A DNA stretch of 64,000 nt from Desmodesmus armatus (Eukaryota > Chlorophyta > Chlorophyceae > Sphaeropleales > Scenedesmaceae): the NCBI GenBank assembly GCA_007449985.2, contig VIIQ02000674.1, forward strand, positions 1 through 64,000. Reading direction: 5' to 3'. Position 1 is the first letter of the stretch. Each line of letters begins with the position of its first letter. Positions 34,263 through 45,729 of the stretch are shown one piece after another. The translations under genes were made by a program, and so were the position numbers. The notes under the pieces are model-generated. The model worked only from the letters and a program-made list of their open reading frames with translations. It had not been told where the DNA came from and did not search any database.

Positions 34263-35837
34263 GGATGACTGACAGGCGTCAGTCAGTGTCCAGGCTGCTG
34301 CAGCTGGGGGACGAGGACGGGTCGCCCCTTCTGGTGGCAGTGCTTCAGTGCTGCACAGACGACCCTCGCAGCCTGTTCAGCGCTGCTCGAGCCCACAGCA
34401 AGCTCCACGGGTAGCTGCTGAGGTTGCCAGCAGCATCAAGGCTGTGGTCCCTCAACAACGACATGTAGAGAGTGTACTGCAGTATCTGACCAACCATGGC
34501 AAGCATGTGAGCAGCCTCGAACTTGAGGGGGGCACAGAAGACACGCAGAGCGTTGTCAGCCTGCGTGAGCTCTCCTCAACAGTCTGCCACAGCTGTCCAG
34601 CCTCAGGATCAGCACATGCTCGCTGCAGCTGCTGCACGCAAACTGGGCGTGTGGTCTTCTGGGCGCTGGGGTGCCCCTCAAGCAGCTGCGAATCCACCAC
34701 TGCAGCCTGCTTGATGTCCCTTGGCCTGGGAATGAGGGGCTGACAGCAGCACTGTTGATGCTGCCAGAGCTGGAGCATTTGAGCTTGGCTTGGAACCGCT
34801 CTGGGTCGCAGATCCTGGGTTCCCTCCAGCGCCTATGTCAACTTACTCAATCAGTGCCCTGCAGGAGCTGCAGAAGCTCACGTACCTTGAGTTGGAGAGT
34901 TTCTTCCTGGGAGGAGCGAATGGCATAGGGTATGACGACCTACGTCACCTCCATGGCCTGACTCGCCTGCAAGACTTGCGGCTTGACGTGAACAATGCAT
35001 TCATTTAGAGGGTGCCATGGTGTCAGGCTTGCAGCAGCTGACGCACTTGAAGATCCAAGCCTTCCTTCCTGCGCCAGATGAACCCCCAGGTGACAATGTG
35101 TTTGAGCCGGGTGTGTTGGCAGGCAAGACCCAGCTGCAGCACCTAGAGCTGGTCGGCCTGAAGATAGCTGGAGGCTCAGCAGGCGTGGCAGAGCTGCTGT
35201 CCCACCTGCAGCACCTTCAGCAGCTGACCCACTTGGATTTTCATCGAACATTGCGCAGCAATGAGGACAGCCCTCCAGCAGCTGCCTACTCAGCCCTGAC
35301 AGCTAGCAGCCTGCTGCAGCACCTTGACATCAGCTGTAGCACGTTGCCAGCAGGTGTATGGCAGCATGTCTTCCCTGCTGGCAGGCAGCTGCCACACCTG
35401 CTGCAGCTAGATGTGAGCAGCAGCCGCAACTCTGCCGGTGCAGTTGCAGCCCCAGACAGCAGCCACCTTGTGAGCTGCTGCCCCAAGATGCGGTCGCTGG
35501 ATGTCTGGGGGCTGCAGTACAGTGCAGGGCTGCTGGCGCCACTGACGGGGCTGACCGGCTTGCAACACCTTCATTTGCAGCCTGCCGGCGGGTCGACAGA
35601 GGGGTTGGGTGGGGTGTGTCAGCTGACAGGGCTGAGGCAGCTTGAAGTGGACGATCGCAGCGAGGCAGAGGGGCTGCTCCTGCAGTTGACACACCTAAAG
35701 CAACTGACACGCCTGGACTATGAGGGACGCGTGGACGGGGTTAACATGAAAGTGAAGCTGACATGTCAGGTGAGCTGGGGTTCAATACAGATAGCAAGTA
35801 CTGCAGGCCAGCAACATGAAGACGTCCTGGCAGGATG
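34263..35837 (+). pseudogene. F-box/LRR protein, frameshifted copy 2
   Basis: ATG 34263 opens an F-box-like region (LLVAVLQCCTDDPRSLFSA, then ARAHSKLHG) that stops early; the sense continues one frame over (HVESVLQYLTNHGKHVSSLE), then shifts again to LKQLRIHHC and LPELEHLSL. The last part, 35017-35837, is an intact 273-codon LRR frame (LQHLELVGL, LTHLDFH, SLLQHLDIS, GLRQLEV) with a GTGAGC donor after 35769. At least three indels are needed to restore one protein. It shares SALTASSLL and QLPHLLQL with the copy at 18.5-20 kb. The role by family is an SCF substrate receptor; this copy is probably non-functional or mis-assembled upstream. Confidence 0.65.
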
Positions 35838-35872
35838 AAGATGTCATAATTCACATGACACCATTCTACTAG

Positions 35873-36927
35873 TTGCATCGACCTCCCCTGGAGGGAGATG
35901 GGGATGCGGCGGTCCTTCACCCCCAGGAGAAGCAGTAAGTCACTATACGGGTGAAAAATCGACGTTGCCAGACAAAGCTGCGCAAAATCCGTTTCACAAC
36001 ATGGATAATAAAGTTTTGAAACTTTGCTGAAAGACTGCCGATGCCAATCTGCGCGGACCTGAAATGGTTCGAGACAGCCTGACATCCGTTCCAAAATCCC
36101 GCATGACAAAAGTTTTAAATTTGCCGTAAATCGTTTTCCACTGATCAAAACGTGCAGTAAAGGCCGCCCTGCGAAAGCCTCTGGAATAGCAGTACAAACT
36201 CCAGGATGCGATCCTGACTACCCATGAGCTGCTGCAAGTGTCCTACTGTCGCCCCAGTAGTGTTGGAAAAAGGCCATCACTGTCGCAAGACATGCTGGCT
36301 GGGGGATGACGTGATGATGTACATTGACCATGGATGTCCTGGCATGAAGTGGGCTATACAGATGTGAACGTTCTATATTGAGGCGCAACTATCAGAACGT
36401 TTGTCAGCAGGGGCTAAGTGTCACACACTGTCAAGTGTCACATACGGATCTGCTGATCATCTCAGACCGTATGGTGTTGGCATTTGCAGCAGTGTAGTAT
36501 TCCATTGCATGCCATTGGTCGAGCTTGTGGAACTTGCAAATTCAACGGCAGCAGCCATGCTCCTGAGGCTTCGTGATCACCTTGTGGCAACGCCAACAGG
36601 GGTGTCCCCCACGCCCGCTGCTGCACGCAAGATACGTGGTGTGAACATTCAACATTTAGTATACACATTCCGTGCAGGAGCGGTAAAGTTCCAACCTCGA
36701 CGAGCTGTGGTGCTACTGCTGGGGGGATATATACCCACATAAATGTGCTGCTGCTGTCTGCAGTTTGTGCCTCCCTGTCAGCAGATGGTGCCAAACGACA
36801 TCAGCTTTGCCTGCCACACATCCATATTGAAACACACAACCAACACCAGCAAACACTACACAGCACCAGCCGCTGGCTCATAAGGAGGTTGATGCTGTAC
36901 TGTCGCCTCTGGCGCCAGCCGTTCTAT
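35873..36927. repeat. dispersed repeat A (inverted partner at 42.4 kb)
   Basis: About 1.06 kb, beginning TTGCATCGACCTCC and ending CGCCAGCCGTTCTAT, matches 42432-43518 in reverse complement with small indels. Both copies preserve a frame with ELVELAN, MLLRLRDHLVATPTG and AARKIRGVN, which suggests a former coding sequence. No terminal inverted repeats, target duplications or transposase were seen. Confidence 0.8.
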
Positions 36928-37479
36928 AGTACTTTGAAGCACGCATGTTGGTGGGGTTGTGTATGCGTGGTGTAGCTATGCCACAGAGTCAAGGCAAACA
37001 TGTGCCTTCAAGGCTGAAGTGGAGCACAGACATTCCATCTGAGCACTGCTGTTTTGGTAGACTGCCGCATCCATGTAGACAATGGCCGTGACTGCACACC
37101 CTTGACACACCACACCCTCTGCAATGTATCTTATGCAGGCACTAGGCGATGATTCTGTGTGGCGGCAAGTTCTGTATCACCATCTCGGCCATAGTGACCC
37201 GGCAGCCTGCTGAGCACTGCAGGCAGCAGCAGCACTCGCAGAGTGACGTCCGTCACTGCTACAGTAGCAGTTGCACTTTTGTAAAGCATGTCACACTGTG
37301 CCTGGCAGGCTGCATCAACAGGTTTTTGTCTACTAGACAGTTGAACTGGCCACTGCCTGGCAGGGTACTGTGGCGCACTGTGATGCCTGATGGACGGTGC
37401 TGTTGACAAGCCTACATTGGCGTTCAGTAATGTTGACATGAGTCAGCATTGGGTTCAGTTTAGGCCTTATCAGTTGATG

Positions 37480-40000
37480 CTTGGGCACAATTGCACCTTG
37501 CTTGAGGTGTAGAAAACTTTGAGCCTTGTTTGTCTCTGTTCCGGAGGAGAGGGAACAGAGGAGGTTGGACTTTCGGAGTTGTGTGTGAAGAAGGTCGATA
37601 CATATGAAGCTCGAAACTAGAGCAAATTGACCTGCTGATGCTGCCAGGTTTGCTGCGCAGCAAAGTGGACACAACCCAGCGAGCTATCAACCCAGCTAGT
37701 GCTGCTTGCTACTTGCTACTTGCAGCTGGGCAGCTCACCTGGTTCGCACTTGCCACTAGTCAAATATACGAAGAGCAGCCGTCGGTGCAGCAGGCAACAT
37801 CAGCAAGACACGTAGCTTTGTGGCGCTGGTGGCATTGGCGCGGGACATGTGTGGCGATTTGCTCATGAATGCCTCGGATTGCCGAACAATCACGGCCTGA
37901 CCAGCAGGGCAATTATGGCATTTGCACTGGGTTACAGCAGCAAATTTGGATGCTGTTACAGATGCAAGTACACGCAGGTACAAGCAGTGTTCTAAGCCTG
38001 CCTGGCAGTGACAAATTGACACGTGCACGTGGCGCTGACACGTCGCAATTGGGGTTCGAAACACTCTTCAGATAAAGGCAGCGCATTCTACTTCGCGTAC
38101 GTGTACGTGATATCAGACAGTCCTCATCAAGCATCAGACAGTCCTCATTAAGCTCTTATCGTTCATTCAGCTCGTGGCCACACAAGCAGCAACGCGCGGG
38201 GGATCCGAGTTTGGCCACTGCAGATGGTATAATAGCAGCAACTCGACGAACGTGAGTGAGTCGAAGGGAACACGTATTGACGTGCCTGCGGTGTGCCACA
38301 CAAGTTTGCCACGTGTCGACCCTCCGAGGCTCCAAAAGTCCCTTGCTGCTTCGCCCTGCCTGCCTGTCTCGTAGGGCAACACAGTCAATACCACCACCAG
38401 CGGAGTTTTCAAAGCGTTGGGAGCAGCACCGTGCCGACCGCTTGGCTGCAGCGCGAAGGCTTGACCTGCCATGGCTCATCCTGGTTCAGTTCTGCATTCT
38501 GCCCTGGTGGATCAGCAGGCTGTGCAGCAGGCCAGGACCTTTGGAGTATGACATGTCCTGCTAGCTCCCCGAGACCGTTTCAAAGTGAGTGCGATGCAAT
38601 GTGTTATTGCATTCTGTGAGTTCCTCAATGTCCGCGGTAGTTCTGGGGGTGACTTTGAGGTGCCCAGCATAAGTCCTTGCTGCCAGCAGCAGTAGCCAGG
38701 TAGCAGTAGCTACCTTGCAATGTCGCCGGTGCTGTGCGTGTGCTTTGCAGCTGCTTGCCTTCCTGTCAGACTGCTTTCCTGAGTCCTGTTGCAACAGCGT
38801 GTATATCTCGCGTGCGGTTGCTGCACATTGCTGACCGGCTGGGCCTTTGCCTGTTGTGCTGGCTGCTTCTGGTGCCTTGGCAGGAGGATGCAGAGATTGT
38901 CAGGATTTCTGCCTTCGAGATGACTGAAAACAAGCCCTACGTTGAGGGTGCACGGTCTTCTAGCCTTGCCCTGGATCCCCTGAATGCCCACACCCGCTGT
39001 TTGGCGGCTCTTGGCTGCTTCGGCCTCAGTGCGGCAGCTGCTCAGCCAAGCCTTATCTGCATGATCAATGCCACACTCCTGGCAATGCTCGCCCAGCCCC
39101 AAGGTCAAGCCGCTTTCCAAACCCAGGATCCAGCTACCTTGCAGGCAGTGGACGGCATCGAGCTCACTGGGCGGATCAAGGAACGCCTGAAGGAATGGGC
39201 AGAGGCTCTGCTACAGGTATGTGTCGCTCTTCCCGAAGGTTGCTCCAGCCGTGCGGATGCTGTTACGTCATTTATAAAATCTAATATCAACCATAAATAA
39301 ATCGAAGTAGTCCTTACCCGAATCGTTATCTCCAAAGTCCTTGTCGTAATGACCCCCATGCCATGGGGGCAGTCTGAGACTGTAAGACCTGGGTTCAGGA
39401 GCTGCTGAGCTGCTGAGCTGCCGCGAGATTGGTGAGGGGCGTTGTTATAGCACTCTGCTGCCCATGCTGTTGGTGCCTTCTGCAGGAGTCCCTAGCAGGG
39501 TCGGAGGAGGCAGCACAGTTGCTACAGGAGGCTGACAGCGCACTGACACATCTGGATGCTGGAGACCAAGGCCTAGGTGGGGGCCTGACGCCTGATCCGG
39601 TGGGCAGAATCCTGGCAAACATACTGGACCAGGTGGTGGTCATCTTGTCGCCCCATGTTGCCAGTTGGCAGGACGTGACAACCTGCACTGGCCATGTGTT
39701 CCCTCCCCCTGGCGTGGATATCGACTTGGACGAACACATGGACATCAGCTGCAATGAGGCAGTGGTGATCATCAATGTTGGGGGCCATTTTGCAGCCATG
39801 CCGCTGGTGCAGGACCTGCAGTTGGAGGTGTTGCCGGGTGACCACTACCACAGCAGAGACCTCCTAACCCCGGGTGGGCAGCGTCTGGCGGCGGTTGGAG
39901 TGGTGGCTCGTCATCGGCATGCTGTTTTGTCGGCATCCATTCAATGATGACGGTGAGTGCTGGCTGCAGCTTTGCCTGCCAGCAACTCCAAGCCTTGGAC
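37480..40000 (+). repeat. duplicated block B (inverted partner B' 45.73-47.83 kb)
   Basis: Several landmarks match B' in reverse complement: the TTGCACCTTGCTTGAGGTGT segment near 37490, GAACAATCACGGCCTGACCA near 37887, the VDPPRLQ(K/Q)SLAA frame near 38320, and both coding exons 38884-39216 and 39486-39947. The two blocks are opposite in orientation and about 6 kb apart. Confidence 0.8.
38884..39947 (+). pseudogene. unknown duplicated gene, copy B
   Basis: Exon 38884-39216 (acceptor TTGGCAG, donor GTATGT) encodes SLALDPLNAHTRCLAALGCF and INATLLAMLAQPQG. Exon 39486-39947 (acceptor TTCTGCAG) encodes LTPDPVGRILANILDQVVVI, TGHVFPPPGVDIDLDEH, and VIINVGGHFAAMPLVQDL. Phase is 0/0. The frame ends in TGA at 39945 just before a GTGAGT donor at 39951, where the partner B' has no stop, so this copy seems damaged by a ~10-bp insertion; a possible later exon (EPDAEPDATGKENLQ) starts near 40277. 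Family not recognised; strong conservation between copies supports coding function. Confidence 0.6.
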
Positions 40001-40474
40001 GCGGCGTGCTGTTGACTGATATCAGCACTGTATCGAGTGCAGGCAATAGGGGGGGGGGGGGGGGGAGCAGTGTGGCGTCCAGGTGGCCAGTGCGCTCTGA
40101 TGATTTCTATGCAAAGCCTATTTTTTTTGCAAAGCCTATTGACTGTGGGCACTGCAACCTGTACTGAATGGCACACATGCTGACATATTCACTGGCTATG
40201 TGACCTGCTGCCTCTTCACCGTCTTGACCAACATGCTCTTCGCCCTGCTTTGTGGTATTCAATGAGCTGCTTGCAGGAGCCTGATGCTGAGCCTGATGCC
40301 ACTGGCAAGGAGAACCTTCAGGCCCTGGAAGGTGGCTCCGAAACGGTACTGCCTGCTGGAGCTGGCAGCTCTAGGGGCAGCTACAGCATTGTCACAGCCG
40401 CTGCAGGGGCTACTGCGCCACCGCCGCCAGCAGCCAAGAGCGCAGGGTTTGTTTCAAGCGGCTCGGGTCGCTGC

Positions 40475-40500
40475 AGCTTTACTAAAGCTTTAGTAAAGCT
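40475..40500. other. 26-bp perfect palindrome
   Basis: AGCTTTACTAAAG joined directly to its reverse complement CTTTAGTAAAGCT, without a spacer. Near the end of block B. Dyad symmetry suggests a protein-binding or cruciform site. Confidence 0.85.
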
Positions 40501-41609
40501 TCCCATTTTGGAATGCCACATGGATGGTTGCCATGTGATACGCTTTGTTTGGTTGGATGACTGTCACAGCCTTTGCCACGGTGTCTTGTGATCTTGTCAA
40601 GCTTGCTGCACTGCCGTGTTTGTGTTGGGCAAGATGGATGTGTGTAACAAGCCAGCAAGCAGTAGATGAGGGTGCTGAAGAGGGCTGGCCTGTGTGCATC
40701 AAGCAGCGCTGCTCGAACAGTAGTAGCCCAGCAACAAAGCTGTGATCAGCCGCTGCACAGTGTGCAGCAAGGCCTGCTTGTGCATGTACAACAAGCCAGT
40801 GATCAAGCCACAACCAAGGCTTTGTGAAAGCTGCCTCAGGCAAGGCTACGTCTGGCAGAGCCCACCAAGCACTAACTGTCAACACTTCATAACCAAGGCA
40901 ATGCGAGATGGAGGCTGACGACTAAGAGATCCACAAAGCAAGCCGATTGCAATGTTGCCAGGCGTGCTGACTGAGAACTGAGTTCTGCCCCTGTGCCACA
41001 GGCCGGGCTTTGAGCACACATTTGAGCAGCGCAGCTGTGTTGTAGTCAGATCGCAGAGGCTGAAGCTGCCGTGTCTGTCAACGAAAATAAGTAGGTAGTG
41101 ATGCATATGCATGTGCAGCTGAAGCGCAGCTTTGAAGTTCAACTGGCATGCCTTGGCCGGCGACGCCCCTGCAGGGCCTTGGACAGAAGGCAACACATGC
41201 CATATGTGGCGCACTGGGCCTGGAAATGCTGCCCAGAGTGTGCAGCGTGTTGGCAGGTTTGTCGGCAAGGTCGTGGCTTGTAGCTGGCAAAAAGGGCAAC
41301 AGCTCTACAGATGGTTCCAGCCAGGGCAATTGCTGGGCGTTTTGGGGTTTCAGGGTGTTCTGGTTCCCCGCCAAGCCAAGTAGAGCTCAGTACTAATCGG
41401 ATTGACGGACCAGTTCTGATACAGTTCCCTTGCCGATTGTACAGTTCACAGTACGCTCAGTTCACTTCTTGGCTGCAACTAGGTCGGCGCTGACAATCAA
41501 CCCCTCTGCAGCCATTACTGCTGTTGCTTAGTGTGCCCACCCATTACTGCAGTGCAGCCAAAGAGACTTTCACATACAAGAGAGGCTGTAGGCACAAGCA
41601 CACGCCAAA

Positions 41610-41647
41610 AGCTGTACTGTGTTGGAAAAAGCCAACACAGTACAGCT
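41610..41647. other. 16-bp perfect stem-loop
   Basis: AGCTGTACTGTGTTGG and its exact reverse complement flank an AAAAAG loop. No adjacent gene explains it; it may be RNA structure or a remnant of an inverted-repeat element. Confidence 0.85.
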
Positions 41648-42431
41648 CAGCTGCAGCAGCTGCACAGCCTTGCCAGACTCAGGCCTTATTGCAGCCCCAA
41701 TGACAGTTGAGGTGTCACCCCAGTGATCACCCCAACTTATCACCCCAACAATCACCCCAACTTAAAGCCAACACTGTAGACCGTCAAACAAACAATGATT
41801 GCATTTGCAGCTAAGGCAGGCCCTGAGCAGCAAACCCCAAGAACCAGCTGGACTCACCCCAATCTGGTACTGGGTGACAGCAAAAAAAGCAGTGTGCACT
41901 GTCAGTCGCCAGCACAGTATATTGAAAACAGTGCACAGCAGTTGTGTCTCAGAATGCGACGCAAGGCGTGCATTGCTGCAATTGCAAGTTCTGTAAACAC
42001 TTTATTATTAGGGACGTCCAAGAGGGGCGCACCCCCTGGGCCGGCCGGCCAAACACAGCTCAGCCGAGTGACTCGGCTGCCGGGGGCCGAGGCAAAGCCT
42101 CACCGATGAGAAATGCCGCACACCCTATTCCAGGAGGTGCCCAACACCTGGACCAAAAAACATGGGACTTGCACCCACACACCGTGTGGGAGTCCTTGGT
42201 GTACTACAGCAAGCAGCTGCACACACCCGGCTAGCCGTCTCGCCTCCCCAATACAGGGATTCCAAAACAAACAATCGCACAACCAAGTCAAGAAACCACA
42301 AATCAGCCAGCACCGAAACACCCCCCCTCCAGCAAGTCCAATCCCCTATTACCCCAGAGAGCATACGACGCGACACCCAGCGCACGTGCCAGACTCAAAC
42401 CAAACGAGACATTGCCGCAAACCCATCCCTA

Positions 42432-43518
42432 ATAGAACGGCTGGCGCCAGAGGCGACAGTACTGCATCGACCTCCTTATAAGCCAGGCTGGTGCTGTGTA
42501 GTGTTTGCAGGTGTTGGTTGTTTGTTTCAATATGATTTTGTGGCAGGTAAAGCTGATATTGTTTGGCACCATCTGCTGACAGGGAGGCACAAACTGCAGA
42601 CAGCAACAGCACATATATGTGGGGATGTACCCCAGCAGTAGCACCACAGCCGTAGCACCACAGTTCGTTCAGGTTGGAGCTCTACCGCTCCTGCACGGAC
42701 TGTGTATACCGTAATGTTGATTGTTAACGCCACGTATCTTGCGTGCAGCAGCGTGCGTGCGGGACACCCCTGTTGGCGTTGCCACAAGGTGATCACGAAG
42801 CCTCAGGAGCATGGCTGCTGCCGTTTCATTTGCAAGTTCCACAAGCTCGAACGATGCCATGCAATTGAATACTACTTGTACACTGCTGCACTTTGCCAAA
42901 GCCAAACGGTCTGAGATGATCAGCAGATCTGATCTAAATCCGTATGTGACGCTTGACAGTGTGTGTGACACTTGCCCCCTGCTGACAGACGTTCTAGTAG
43001 TTGCGCCTAATGTCTAGAACGTTCACTTCTCTGTAGCCTACTTCATGCCAGGACATCCATGGTCAATGTACATCATCACGTCATCCCCCAGCCAGCATGC
43101 CGTACGACAGTGCTGGCCTTTTTTCAACACTACTGGGGCAACGATAGGACATTTGCAGCAGCTCATGGGTAGTCAGGATCGCATCCTGGAGTTTGTACTG
43201 CTAGGCCAGAGGCTTTCGCAGGGCGGCCTTTGGTGCACGTTTTGGTCAGTGGAAAATGATCTGCGACAAATTTTAAAACTTTTGTCATGCGGGATTTTGG
43301 AACGGATGTCAAGCTGTCTCTAACCATTTCAGGCCCGCGCAGATTGGCATCGGCAGTCTTTCAGCAAGGTTTCACAACATTTCTATCCATGTTTTGAAGC
43401 TGAAATTGCGCAGCCTTGTCTGGCAACGCCGATTTTTCACCCGTGTTGTGACTTACTGCTTCTCCTGGGGGTGAAGGACCGCCGCATCCCCATCTCCCTC
43501 CAGGGGAGGTCGATGCAA
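42432..43518. repeat. dispersed repeat A' (inverted copy of A)
   Basis: Reverse-complement match to 35873-36927. On the minus strand it keeps ELVELANETAAAMLLRLRDH. On the plus strand a frame at 43045-43323 ends in ILERMSSCL, also mirrored in A (ILERMSGCL). Confidence 0.8.
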
Positions 43519-43874
43519 TAGCACAAGTCCCCCCCCCCCCCCGCCACTACACTGTCATAGGGGTTCAACACCCCAGCCAGCCACCCTGCGGCGGGCGACT
43601 TGCTGTGACCAAGTCATCTCATATAGGCGATACCGGTCGTCCATAACCTCCAAATGAGTGCCAAGCCCAAAGCAAACAAGGCACTGCCGCAGCCCCAACC
43701 GTAGTAGCACAGGGGACACCTGTGTCACCACACCATCATGTTGCACGTTACGCAAAGTGCATGCAAATCAAGCTGCATTGGGTGTCAGTTGCTGCCGGCG
43801 CGAACTACACTGTGAGGCTTGCCGACTATGGGACGACCAGCAGGTACTGTCTCCACCAGTCATTGCCACACACG

Positions 43875-45560
43875 CTATGTCGCAATATGTGTCTGACGAC
43901 AACACGCTTGCTGGCTCAGGACCCCTTGCAGCTGACTCAGCGCGTTCTGCATTTGACTCACGACCTCCCGCAGTTGCGCGAGGTCAGCAGGGGGGATGCT
44001 GTTGTTTGCTTGGGGCTGGTTGTTAGCACGGCCAGCACCTTGGGCAGCTGTTTGCGCTGTGTTGCGGCCAGCAGGCTGTGCACCTGCAACAACAAGCATG
44101 CAGTCACATGACACGTGAGCGTGTCAGTGAACAATGCAAAGCAACCGCAGCAGCAAAGCAGTATGGTGCGGTATATACATGTATATATATAAATATATAT
44201 ATGTAAGCAGTATGGTGAGCGGCCTGGCAGAAACTACAGCATGGCCCATCTGTAGTTTCTGCTCTGTTGCTGTGAAAGCAACAGGACACCGCGGCCACAC
44301 AGCCCTGTACAGGGTGGGATAGGACATGTCAGGCATCGCCTTGAGACACCAGGTGGCCTGCATTGTAGTCTCCAGCCACTCTTGCGCAGTGAATGCATAC
44401 AAACGCTGGGTGCGGGCTCTAATAGTGGGGTGCTGCACCTTTTGTATGTAGGCTGTACAGGTGTAGGTTATCACTGCTAGTGAAATTGGCACAGCGCATT
44501 GACCAGCAACCCATACAAGCGGCACCAACCTGCTGGCATGCCTCTACTGCCTTGCACACCGGCACTGTGCCGGGCCTTCTTCACACCTACAATTACACAA
44601 GCAGAACAAACAGGCGGGTGGTCAGTTACTGCAGCACCCGCGGGCCGCTGCTGCGGCAGCAACACCACCAGGACCCCTACAATCTTCCATGCTTCAACAC
44701 CCCAACCATTCAGCAGTCCAAAACCACCACCGCAACCCAGCAAGACTCATGTGCCCTAGATGTTGTTCCTTCTGCCATGCAACCTGGACAGCATTGGTTG
44801 AAATTGCCAATGTTGATGGCATCAAAGCTGCAGCTGCACCGTGCCTGTAACACACAATGAGCTGGACAGGAGGCACGCCGATCAGGTGAAAGCCTTCCTT
44901 GTCTTTTGATTTCGTAGACTGATCCTGGTCACGATGTGCACATGCACGGGGCACACCCACGCTTTCATATGCCTTATGTTGGACTATCAAAGCTTTGGAT
45001 GGTTGATGCATTGGCTAGATGCTTTCACTGTGTTCCAGACACATAATTTGTACTTGCCGGGTGTATCCGTTTGAGAAGAGTCTTTTCAAAGGCATATGGC
45101 ACATGGTTTCTGCCCTGCACCTCGTGCGGCAAATTATCTGGGCCCAAGCAGTGCTGCAGTGCAGCGGAGGTCTACCCTGTAGCCTGACTTAGGCGTACCT
45201 GCACCCGTTGCCGTGACAGGCGGCATGTCCAGAATCCTGCAGTCAGACTCGGGTGAAGACGGCCGACCCCGCTTTGCACCCACGCTGGCTCCATTTGCCC
45301 CGTGGTTGACGCCAGCGGCAGCAGGAGCGGCATGTGAACCACCAGCAGCAGCAGGTGCACCGCGAGCAGCACGTGCAGCAGCAGCACGTGCAGCAGCAGC
45401 AGCACGTGCAGCAGCAGCAGCAGCAGGTGCACCACCACCAGCAGCAGCAGCAGCAGCAGCATGTGCATAGTCTGCAAGGAAGGCAAAACAGCAAAACAGC
45501 AGCAACGCGCCACACAAACACACACTGACAGGTTGGGTTGTGGGCGCCACAATCAGGCAT
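43875..45560 (-). CDS. Ala-rich four-exon gene, function unknown
   Basis: Exons on the minus strand: ~45560-45530 (MPDCGAHNPT), 45471-45199, 44586-44530, 44083-43875. Splice signals are GTCAGT/TTGCAG, GTACGC/TTGTAG and GTTGGT/TTGCAG, and each internal junction joins in phase 1. The second exon encodes Ala/Arg/Gly runs and then GAKRGRPSSPESD, a basic GRP motif followed by Ser-Pro. The third is VKKARHSAGVQGSRGMPA. The last has an amphipathic helix LAQLREVVSQMQNALSQLQG before the stop. The low-complexity-plus-helix layout suggests a regulatory or oligomerising protein, but I do not recognise a family. The first exon and weak GTTGGT donor are less certain. Confidence 0.5.
44172..44206. repeat. 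AT-rich ATATAT tract
   Basis: Short alternating TA tract in an otherwise GC-rich region, inside the last intron of the Ala-rich gene. Confidence 0.8.
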
Positions 45561-45729
45561 GCCATGCTGTTTGCGTTCACCGAGCTAGTTGGCAAAGCTG
45601 GTAACGCTGGTAACGCATGGTAACGCTGGCAACGGTTATCATGATGGTGGGATGGTGTCCGACACTATGTGTTGAACACATGCCATGTCATGACCAACAT
45701 TGACGCATCAGTCCGACTGGCAGAAGCAC

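Noticed and set aside
35873..36927. Repeat A as an autonomous transposon
   Set aside because: No transposase, terminal inverted repeats or target-site duplications could be seen.
42010..42115. GC-rich stem-forming stretch with CCGATGAG, considered as a self-cleaving ribozyme
   Set aside because: The conserved hammerhead core (CTGATGA ... GAAA) and HDV-type pairing order are not satisfied.
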